A DNA stretch of 64,000 nucleotides from Bombyx mori (taxonomy: Eukaryota; Arthropoda; Insecta; Lepidoptera; Bombycidae): the NCBI RefSeq assembly GCF_030269925.1, contig NC_085116.1, positions 3,472,001-3,536,000 on the forward strand, read 5' to 3'. Shown piece by piece: positions 56,075-64,000 of the stretch. Both the position numbers and the translations under genes were made by a program. The notes below the pieces were generated by a model, which worked only from the letters and a program-made list of their open reading frames with translations, was not told where the DNA came from and ran no database searches. The first letter of the stretch is position 1. Each line of letters starts with the position of its first letter.

Positions 56075-56289
56075 TCTATACTAATATTATAAAGAGGAAA
56101 GATTTGTTTGTTTGTTTGTTTCGAATAGGCTCCGAAACTACTGGACCGATTTAAAAAATTCTTTTTCCATTAGAGGCCGACATTGTCCCTGATGAACATA
56201 GGCTACTTTCTTTAATTTTTTTTTATTTTTTTTTTTTTGTTTCATGTGTGTTTTATTGTTTCCGAAGCGAAGCGAGGGCGGGTCGCTAG
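56075..56289 (+). mobile_element. Non-autonomous Helitron, family A
   Basis: A|TCTATACTAATATTATAAAG ... GGGCGGGTCGCTAG|T; 215 bp. Confidence 0.88.
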
Positions 56290-56740
56290 TCCAATATAAA
56301 ACAAAAGCAATTGAATCATGCACGCGTGTACTTTTGCTTTTAACGACGCGCATCAACTGATTATAAATGTTAAGTTTCTTGCAGTGTAAGAAGCACCAGG
56401 AAATTTAGATGTTTCTTTGGTTTTTTTTTTGTATATTAGTATTTAGCAGTATTCACAAGACCCAGTTTTGAAGTACGCTTTCGTCACGTACGTACGTACG
56501 TTTACCACGTCAAATAATATATCACCGATAAATTATCACCGAAAAGCCATTGGTTAAAATATACATAAACGCGCTCAAATTATGTATAATTTGAGTAATT
56601 TTGTTCTTTAATTACAGTAGGTAACAAATGTCGACCGACTGCTTTTGTTTACGATAATTATTGGTGGTTTGGTAATTATAGTTGGGTAAGTAACATGAGA
56701 TTTTAAATAAAAAGTTTATTGACGCAATTAAACAGATAGA
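56290..56740. other. Intergenic, nothing recognised
   Basis: Contains a (CGTA)n run near 56484..56500. No gene. Confidence 0.4.
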
Positions 56741-57163
56741 CTAGAGGTCCCGCAGTAGTCGAAATTCGACTATAATTAATTGTAATTGTAATTTGTAAGT
56801 TTGTATACTATTATGATTGTATTTTATACTTCTATAATCACAAATTTCGCCAAGACTACACTATAAAAAATATTAACAAAGACAAACAATATTTAATCTA
56901 TTCTCAATTTGACAACAGACGTCAAGAACAAAAGTTTGACAATAAATAGTATGCATGCGTGTGTGCGTCAAATATATGGTATGTAGTGTGTGTAATGTTT
57001 TCTTTATTGATTTAATGTATCTTTTATGCATTATTTAAAAAAAATATTAGCATTGTGCACTTCTCTGTATTCTCTATAAGTGTGGAAAATTTCATACTCC
57101 TTCGTCCGCGCAATTTTCGTAAGAAAGGATACAAAGTTTTTGCTTCACGTATTAATATATAGA
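56741..57163 (-). mobile_element. Non-autonomous Helitron, family C, best copy
   Basis: Plus strand A|CTAGAGGTCCCGCAGTAGTC ... GTATTAATATATAGA|T. Perfect palindrome AGTCGAAATTCGACT at 56757..56771, 12 bp inside the CTAG end: the position and form of a Helitron 3' hairpin. 423 bp. Confidence 0.8.
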
Positions 57164-58094
57164 TAAGAAGAAAAATTACTTCGGACTTCTATAATAATAT
57201 TTACAATAAAATTTCCGATTGTTGTTTGATAAGGTCACCGTGGAAATGTTTAATTGTATATTTTTCAGAAATTTTGGAATCCGCTGCATGATTTTAATAT
57301 CGGCATAGTCGCAATGCTTCCATTAACTTTCCCTAAATACCATTTTAAGTAGGCAACGACGCATTATGGGGGTGGTGTCTTCGCTCTGAAGAGGAGAATA
57401 TTTAACCGAAATCATCTTAATTTTAAAGCCTTAAGGTTGACGTCTCTAGCAAATCGAACAACAAATTTAATTAAGCTATCTAATTAGTCTTAAGTGGATA
57501 CTGCAAAAATTCACTTTAAAATTTTATCCAAAAAATATTCTCCAGCAGCCAATTTAATTCGCTCAAAAATAATGGTACATAACGAGAAATCTGTTCACAC
57601 ATACTCACAGTTCTTTTAGTCAGTTAGGGGTATATTGAAATTCTTGGTAACAGAGACGTCAGGTGCACCTAAGAGTAGGCGGGTTGTAAAAGAGCTGTCT
57701 AAGTAAGGCAAAGTAAACAAATAAAAAATACATTACGCACAGTCCCGCTGAGTCTTTTCACCGATTCTTTTCGGCGCTTTCTTGTTGATTCTTTCTAATG
57801 CCTCGGATAAATCGATCGTAAAATTCTTAGTACTGTCAACATTAGACCTGTTTGAACGTACTGAATGAGAAAGAAACGATAATTTCACAGAAAGTACTAA
57901 AAATAATGAATTCAGCAAATTTTTGATAAAGAAAACGTTTCTTCATTACACTCTATAGATATAATGTACATATTTTAATTCTTTTAAATTTCTTGAGGTA
58001 CGTTATATTATATTTTAGTAGAATAACTATAAGTTTTTACTTAATACATCCTCAGGAATTACTTTCACGTGGAAGGGACAACTGGACGTAATAA
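57164..58094. other. Intergenic, no gene supported
   Basis: A minus-strand open frame (about 57942..57733) begins with a hydrophobic stretch (LLNSLFLVLSVKLSFL) but has no ATG and no clear acceptor. It could be a missed exon of a small secreted protein, or chance. Confidence 0.25.
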
Positions 58095-58588
58095 AAATCA
58101 AAATTTACGTAGCAACTGATTGTAGGGCATTTTCTGAGCTTGCACTGGTGGGCACCATCACCCTTTCTATTTCAGTCGCGAAGCATTAACGCGATCAGAT
58201 TCGCTCGTGTTAAAGATGCATGAGACACTGGTATTGGAATCCCGCAGGCGGGTACCAATTTTTCTAATGAAATACGTACTTAACAGATGTTCACGATTTA
58301 CTTCCACGGTTAAGGAACTACATTGTGTAATAAAAATCTTCTACGCGTCCGCATTAAAAATCCTCTACGAGTCCGCACGGGTAGATACCACCGCCCTGCC
58401 TATTTCTACCGTGAAGCAGTAATGCGTTTCGGTTTGAAGGGTGGAGCAGCCGTTGTAACTATACTAAGACCTTAGAACGTATATCCCAAGGTGGATAGCG
58501 AATTTATGTTGTAGATGTCTATGAGCTCCAGTAACCAGGTAACACCAGGTGGGCTGTGAGCTCGTCCACCCTTCTAAGCCATAAAAAA
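58095..58588 (+). mobile_element. Bm1 SINE, rearranged
   Basis: 58219..58588 runs from the B-box part (GGAATCCCGCAGGCGGGTAC) to CTAAGCCATAAAAAA, with a local duplication (CTTCTACGCGTCCGCATTAA / CCTCTACGAGTCCGCACGG). 58095..58200 is a second degenerate Bm1 body fragment just upstream. Confidence 0.8.
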
Positions 58589-58918
58589 ACCAAAACAATA
58601 AAAAAATAATTATCATACAACTTTGGTTTTTGCTTGTTTGCACGCATAGAATTCTTTAAAGAATAAGCAATACAGAAATCACACCGTGTATGCACGCACC
58701 ACTTGCTTTATCTCACAAAGTCAAAATCGTAATTGTATTATATAAAGTTCACCTACCAGTGAATAGACATATAAAGGGCAATCCATCCATCAAAAATGCA
58801 TCTTCGCTGCAGAAACTGGTGTAATGATAGCACTTGAGTAGTTTCTGTCATTAATTTCTCCTTAATTTTACGATTTCGACTTTAATATAATAAAACTTAT
58901 GTATGTATTAAACTTATT
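58589..58918. other. Intergenic, nothing recognised
   Basis: No gene or repeat identified. Confidence 0.4.
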
Positions 58919-59039
58919 TTTATTTTTTTTTGTTGTCCTTGTAGGTAGACGAGCATACGGCCCACCTGATGGTGAGTGGTTACCGTCGCCCATGGACTTC
59001 AGCAATGCCAGGGGCAGAGCCAAGTCACTGCCTACCGCA
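58919..59039 (-). mobile_element. LINE-A 3' end, short copy
   Basis: GTCCTTGTAGGTAGACGAGC ... AAGTCACTGCCTACCGC; ends 5 bp before the mariner. Confidence 0.85.
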
Positions 59040-59044
59040 AATTA

Positions 59045-60351
59045 ACTAGTCAGGTCATAAGTATTGTCACACAGTAATAACTTTTCTTTTAGAATGCTGG
59101 CCACAAAAAAGTTTATTGAATTCGAATTTCGAATTGTTCAAGAAAATAAAAATGTACACTTTTAAAATTTTACTCATTTTTAAATATGGAGTGGACGCTT
59201 AAAGAAGACCGTGTTGCAGTTATTGCGTTGCATCGTTGCGGTTACGCGCCAATTCAAATTTTGAACATACTGAAAATTTTGAATATAACCAAAAGATTCG
59301 TTTATCGTACCATCAAACGATACATTGAAGACTCTAGTGTAGATGACAGGTCAAGAAGTGGTCGCCCTCGGTCTGTTAGGACTCCAGCAGTGTTAAAAGC
59401 TGTGAAGGCGCGAATTCAAAGAAATCCCAAACGTAAGCAGAAACTGTTGGCCCTTCAGATGGGGTTAAGCAGAACCACGGTGAAAAGGGTGTTAAATGAA
59501 GACTTAGGGCTTCGGGCATATCGAAGAAAAACAGGACATCGTTTGAATGCTCGTCTAATGGACCTGAGACTGAAGAGATGGCGCGCTTTGTTGAAGCGGT
59601 ACGCGGAAAAAATATATCGGGAAATTCTTTTTTCGGATGAAAAATTTTTTACCGTAGAAGAGAGCTACAACAAACAAAATGATAAGGTGTACGCACACAG
59701 TAGTGAAGAAGCGAGCAACCGTATTCCGCGTGTCCAATGAGGTCATTTTCCATCCTCGCTCATGGTATGGTTGGGAGTTTCTTATTGGGGCTTAACAGAG
59801 GTACATTTTTGTGAGAAAGGTGTAAAAACGAATGCAGTTGTGTATCAAAATACAGTCCTGACGAACCTTGTGGAACCTGTTTCTCATACCATGTTCAATA
59901 ACAGGCACTGGGTATTCCAACAAGATTCGGCGCCAGCTCATAGAGCGAAGAGCACACAAGACTGGCTGGCGGCGCGTGAAATCGACTTCATCCGGCACGA
60001 AGACTGGCCCTCCTCCAGTCCAGATTTGAATCCGTTAGATTACAAGATATGGCAACACTTGGAGGAAAAGGCGTGCTCAAAGCCTCATCCCAATTTGGAG
60101 TCACTCAAGACATCCTTGATTAAGGCAGCCGCCGATATTGACATGGACCTCGTTCGTGCTGCGATAGACGACTGACCGTGCAGATTGAAGGCCTGTATTT
60201 AAAATCAGGGAGGCCATTTTGAATAAACTTTAGTGTCATAAGAATCTATGTTTTGTTAAGTTCATTTTGGTATATGAATGGTTACATAATGAATAAACTT
60301 GTTTCAATTATTTTACATTAAACATGTGACAGAATTTATGACCTGACTAGG
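59045..60351 (+). mobile_element. Mariner (DD37D, maT-type), decayed copy
   Basis: 1307 bp between TA dinucleotides. Inverted ends match those of 51738..53047, except the first base is A instead of C. Transposase is broken by three stops. Confidence 0.93.
59186..60226 (+). pseudogene. Mariner transposase pseudogene (three premature stops)
   Basis: Colinear with the intact ORF at 52906..51866 and ending at the same TAA (60224..60226). Stops replace R185 (CGA to TGA, 59738..59740), W330 (TGG to TGA, 60173..60175) and Q339 (CAA to TAA, 60200..60202); all three are C-to-T or G-to-A transitions. Other differences are scattered replacements, for example F26L, N31I and W135L; no frameshift. All three catalytic aspartates are still encoded, but the first stop precedes D247. 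Linker GRPR is intact here, unlike the other copy. Confidence 0.93.
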
Positions 60352-60416
60352 TATATTTATTTTCAAATTATATATATGTCGGAGGAGAAACGCTGAAGGA
60401 ATGTTTTTAAAAAGTG

Positions 60417-60439
60417 TGACGTCAGCATTGGTGACGTCA
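60417..60439. promoter_or_regulatory. Paired CRE-like palindromes
   Basis: TGACGTCA at 60417..60424 and again at 60432..60439, 7 bp apart. Matches the CREB/ATF consensus twice; no gene start is nearby, so function is uncertain. Confidence 0.25.
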
Positions 60440-60592
60440 CGCTCATTAAGTTCTCGATGATGACTCATGTTTGGGCTTCCGAAACAAAGCTTCACAAGAA
60501 CTTTGTGAGCTGCGTATATTTAACGAGAAGCATAACAACATTCCAGAGAGATCCGTACTTTACTACGGCTCGGACACGAATGAATAAACACT

Positions 60593-60745
60593 TTTTTTTT
60601 TTCTTTTTTTTTTTTTATGATTGAAAGATTACTGGTGGCCTGGAGGCCTTTCCAGTTTCACCAGGACAGGTGGGCGAGCAAAGGCTCAGCCAGGAGGGGT
60701 GGGATTTGCTAACAGCTACCCGAACGCCTCCGAAGGAGACCTAAC
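60593..60745 (-). mobile_element. LINE-B 3' end with perfect 13-bp target duplication
   Basis: Poly-T, ATGATTGAAAGATTACTGGT ... CCTCCGAAGGAGACCTAAC. ATGAATAAACACT flanks it at 60580..60592 and 60746..60758. Confidence 0.88.
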
Positions 60746-60970
60746 ATGAATAAACACTAGACAGCACAGCCGTATTTACAGGACTTCGTACACGTCAGCG
60801 TGTTTACAAGTATTAAACACGTGAGCGTGTTTACAAGATTTTAAAGTATTGAAATTACAATAAAAGGGACTGTTTAACATCAATTTCTTATCACAGAGTA
60901 ATTAGTTGATGATCAGTAGGTAAATAGTCATATTTGCGCCGACATAAAAATGTAATTTTATATATTATTT

Positions 60971-61348
60971 CGATTCCCCCATATTTTCTTCAGCCTGTCC
61001 ATGGCTGACCTCGAAACAGCCATACGCCGCTTGATTTCATCAACGCACCCGCCCGTGTTCGATATCAGTGCACCTAAGTAAATGTATGACTGTACGACAT
61101 CGCAGTTGGCGGGGTGACGACTCAGTTGAGCGCCTTGTGGTGCAGGGCATGATAGAGGGTACAAGACCGCGCGGCAGATCACCGTTACGATGGACCGAAC
61201 AAATAAAGGCAGCTCTAAACGGTCCCGTTAACGAGTGCACAAGAAGGGCCGCGGTACGCGAGGAATGGCGACGTCTGGTGAAGCGCACCACCAACCGAAG
61301 TGATGACCACGACCACTCTGCCAAGAGTGCATGCGACTGAGAAGAAGA
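60971..61348. mobile_element. RTE-type LINE fragment with inverted 5' part (twin priming)
   Basis: 60971..~61103 reads on the minus strand (YIYLGALISNTGG, DEIKRRMAVSRSAMDRLKK). ~61105..61345 reads on the plus strand (RLVVQGMIEGTRPRGRSPLR, then EEWRRLVKRT). In an intact element both lie in one ORF in that order. ATATATTATTT flanks the whole (60960..60970, 61349..61359). Confidence 0.85.
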
Positions 61349-61582
61349 ATATATTATTTATATTATATTCAAAATATGTACAATAATTTAAAAACAACGA
61401 TTTAGATTAGAGCAATATCGGTGAATTAATAAATCATCCAAAGCCCGGTTAACTGTTTGGAAACTGTTAATCAAACAGATAAAATGATTCACAGTTATTA
61501 CGGAAACTTAAGCGATTTACTTCAAGTTTATTTCAAACGTATTGATTTGAACGCTACTTATCTGCAATTGATAAAACTTTTT

Positions 61583-61820
61583 TACTGGTGGTAGGACCTC
61601 TTGTGAGTCCGCACGGGTAGGTACCACCACCCTGCCTATTTCTGCCGTAAAGGAGTAATGCGTTTCGGTTTGAAGGGCGGGGAAGCCGTTGTAACATTAG
61701 AACGTAATATATCTCAAGGTGGGTGGCGCGTTTACGTCGTAGATGTCTATGGGCTCCAGTAACCACTTAACACCAGGTGGGCTGTGAGCTCGTCCACCCA
61801 TCTAAGCAATAAAAAAAAAC
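61583..61820 (+). mobile_element. Bm1 SINE (5'-truncated)
   Basis: TACTGGTGGTAGGACCTCTT ... CTAAGCAATAAAAAAAA; short deletion near 61695. Confidence 0.92.
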
Positions 61821-62088
61821 GTATCCAGGATTGCCTAATGTTTTCGCGTAAGCTATTTAATATTCCTTTGTTAAATCATGCATTAACGAGCCTAAAATTG
61901 TAATTTGGATTTGTATTATCGAAGCGTACAACCTAATCATATGCTCGTGGAAGCGTAAATAACAAGCTAGTCAAAACCGACCGTAAATATATAGACCGAT
62001 AGTTACGTCCGAAAATAAACCAAGAAAACATGTATTGCATAATGTAGTCGAAAAAAATAAAATGTTACAATAATACGTATATTTGTGA

Positions 62089-62396
62089 CTAGCTTTTGCC
62101 CGAGACTCCATGCGCGTGGAATAGTTACTTTGGCATAACGCTAAATTTTACCCCCCACTTCATTTACGTAGAAAGAAAATATTTTTGAATTATAGAATGC
62201 TAAAGAGCTGTTTAAGCCCCGATTTCGAAGCATTCTTTATTGGTGCTCTTATCTTAGCGTGATGTTATATAGCCTATAGCCTACCTCAATAAATGAGCTA
62301 TCTAACACTGAAAGAATTTTTCAAATCGAACCAGTAGTTCCTGAGATTAGCGCGTTCAAACAAACAAACTCTTCAGCTTTATAATATTAGTATAGA
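62089..62396 (-). mobile_element. Helitron-like element, family E
   Basis: Plus strand CTAGCTTTTGCCCGAGACTC ... CAGCTTTATAATATTAGTATAGA|T. Shares the TC-end with family A but has a different 3' end and interior. 308 bp. Confidence 0.65.
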
Positions 62397-62530
62397 TAAC
62401 GATATGTACAACAATTCTATAGACAGTATATTAACGTCTTATTCATCAAACAAGTAAATAGTTTACCGGTGGTGTGAGATCAGAGAAAAGCCGTGTAAAG
62501 GCCATTAAGGCACAATCTAATCTAAAAAAA

Positions 62531-62879
62531 ATACAAGTTTTATGCTGAGGCTACGCGCACTCCTATCCTACCAATCGCGATATGATGACGTATTGCCAAG
62601 AACCTTGCGTAAGCTGCTAACTATACAAAGTTTCAATCGGATAATCAATCGAGCTAGCTGGCCGAAGATTTCATACAATGATAAGTTGGACTGACAAAAG
62701 ATTGTGTCATTTGAAATATTTCTGTTTAATCTATTAAAAAAGACAAGTTTTACGCTGAAGCAGTGTGCTCTCTCCACATATCACGATATGACGATGTATT
62801 GCCAAGAACCTTGCGTAAGCTTGCTAACTATACAAAGTTTGAATCGGGTACTCAATCGAGCTAGCTGGTCGAAATTGAG
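62531..62879 (+). repeat. Two direct ~137-bp repeats, spaced ~75 bp
   Basis: ACAAGTTTTATGCTGAGGCT (62534) and ACAAGTTTTACGCTGAAGCA (62743) each start a block holding GTATTGCCAAGAACCTTGCG and CAATCGAGCTAGCTGG. Period about 211 bp. Unknown origin. Confidence 0.75.
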
Positions 62880-62954
62880 TGTATGTTTGTAATATTGAAA
62901 TAACCGCTTTTTATTACATGCATATGAATATATATACGGTACATAGACCAAAAT

Positions 62955-63232
62955 AGCATTTTTTACAATTTTTGTCTGTCTGTTTGTTTCGGATAATCTC
63001 GGGAACGGCTGGACCGATTTTGATGAAACTTTCACTGATAGGTAGCTGATGATATAAGGAGTAACTTAAGCTACTTTTTTAGACTAGCTTTGCCCCGCAA
63101 CGTCACCCGCGGTACGACAATAACCGCGGGTACCATACGGGACTCCGCTATCATAATAAAATTTCATGTTTTCGAAGCTTCGATCAATATTATTGATCGA
63201 AGTTCCGAAGCGAAGCGAGTGCGGATAGCTAG
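62955..63232 (+). mobile_element. Helitron-like composite with an inserted palindrome
   Basis: GTTTGTTTCGGATAATCTCG ... ends GAAGCGAGTGCGGATAGCTAG|T. A second CTAGCTTTGCCCCGCAACG end starts at about 63084, so two elements may be fused. A 25-bp palindrome sits at 63178..63202. Confidence 0.5.
63178..63202. repeat. 25-bp palindrome: ends of the 44219 transposon family
   Basis: Arms CTTCGATCAATA and TATTGATCGAAG around a central T, equal to 12 and 13 terminal bases of the element at 44219..45621. Flanked by TTTCGAAG and TTCCGAAG (7 of 8 alike). Confidence 0.65.
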
Positions 63233-63249
63233 TTTGAAATAAAATATTT

Positions 63250-63340
63250 GTTTTTTTTTATGTTTAAGGGATTACTGGTGGCCCGGAGGCCTTTCCAGTT
63301 TTATCAGGGCAGGTGGGCGAGCAAAGGCTCAAAAGCACAA
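63250..63340 (-). mobile_element. LINE-B 3' end, short copy
   Basis: TTTTTTTTATGTTTAAGGGATTACTGGTGG ... GGTGGGCGAGCAAAGGCTCA. Poly-T at left. Confidence 0.75.
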
Positions 63341-63935
63341 GGCAAAAAGACCTACAATGTTCAGATTAATCAACCAAATAAACCACAGCGGCCTTATATT
63401 TCTTAGTAATATTAAGGTATACCTTTTTTATGCCTATTATCAATGAAACCATTTGATAAAATAAAATGGAGCGAACACATCATTCCTATACCGTGCATCT
63501 GTTCCCACACCGGTAAACGTAAAGTTTATAGTTCTACTACTAAAACGTTTCTTGACAATTTCTCTTTTACTAGTTCCTTTATAACCAGCACGCGTTTTTA
63601 TGTCTTTAAGGTAATAAGTAAGGTAAGGTCTAAAAGGTAAGGTAAAGAGATATCACCGTATTCCGTGAGCCTCGAGTTTTTGATGCTTTTGTTTGGATTG
63701 TTTCTTCGTTTTAAACTACGATGAACAAACAAATATACGGCTTGTATAATGGAACAAACAAATCCATCTGAGCTTTCACAAAAAAAACCCTTTATATTGC
63801 TGAATTACTATAGTTAAATATATATAATGTTTATTTCACATAAAAATAAAGTTTAGCCTAATAAAACTATAGCACAAACTGAGTTGCTCTATAAAGAGAA
63901 ACAACATTTAAAGCTATTTTACAATTACTGGTGGT
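63341..63935. other. Intergenic, nothing recognised
   Basis: AT-rich; a GGTAAGGTAAGG-type run near 63610..63640. No gene. Confidence 0.4.
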
Positions 63936-64000
63936 GTTACTGGTGGTAGGACCTCTTGTGAGTCCGCACGGGTAGGTACCACCGCCCCGCCTATTTCTGG
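63936..64000 (+). mobile_element. Bm1 SINE, cut by the window edge
   Basis: TTACTGGTGGTAGGACCTCT ... CGCCTATTTCTGG. The 12-bp TTACTGGTGGTG stretch just before it repeats its first bases. Confidence 0.85.

Noticed and set aside
57733..57942. Small secreted-protein-like frame on the minus strand
   Set aside because: No ATG start and no convincing acceptor; kept only as a remark in the gap entry.
1..64000. CRISPR array, operon or phage-like module
   Set aside because: No regularly spaced identical repeats, no ribosome-binding-site-led gene runs; repeats are dispersed eukaryotic transposons.

Overview
The window looks like nuclear DNA of a moth, most likely the silkworm Bombyx mori or a close relative. 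The reasons are about thirty copies of a tRNA-headed SINE whose sequence I recognise as Bm1, lepidopteran non-autonomous Helitrons (ends TC...CTAG|T), a DD37D (maT-type) mariner, several silkworm-type LINE 3' ends, and spliced, AT-rich host genes. No bacterial or viral gene organisation is visible. Family names come from memory of the sequences, not from a search.

The only host genes I can build are two insect gustatory receptor (Gr, 7tm_7) genes. GR1 (+, 2641..6097) and GR2 (-, 19248..13725) converge, about 7.6 kb apart. Neither is visible as one ORF. When spliced at consensus sites, both give four coding exons of 753/75/169-172/176 bp with intron phases 0, 0, 1, encoding 390 and 391 residues. 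Both share a FhENhhChYRN N-terminus and end with the Gr signature SYhhVMhQF. They are diverged paralogues with intact reading frames.

Layout: 1..1822 is the 5'-truncated end of a jockey-like LINE on the minus strand (ORF1 with three zinc knuckles, ORF2 endonuclease running off the edge). 2.6-6.1 kb is GR1, with LINE debris in intron 1. 6.1-13.6 kb is a repeat field of Helitrons, Bm1 and a LINE tail split by a Bm1. 13.7-19.2 kb is GR2, with introns filled by Helitrons (one nested in another), Bm1 and a LINE 3' end. 19.3-51.7 kb is gene-poor DNA with Bm1, LINE 3' ends, Helitrons, two probable MITEs (28.6 and 37.5 kb), tRNA-headed SINEs and an unclassified 1.4-kb terminal-inverted-repeat transposon (44219..45621). 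51.7-64 kb holds an intact mariner (51738..53047), a decayed mariner with three stops (59045..60351), an RTE-type LINE fragment with a 5' inversion (60960..61359), more Helitrons and a partial Bm1 at the right edge.

The most interesting items are the matched Gr pair; the 1.4-kb transposon, together with a 25-bp palindrome at 63178..63202 that looks like the bare ends of the same family inserted in a Helitron with an imperfect 8-bp duplication; an unclassified ~330-bp repeat present in antiparallel copies; and several insertions whose exact target-site duplications show how they arrived.
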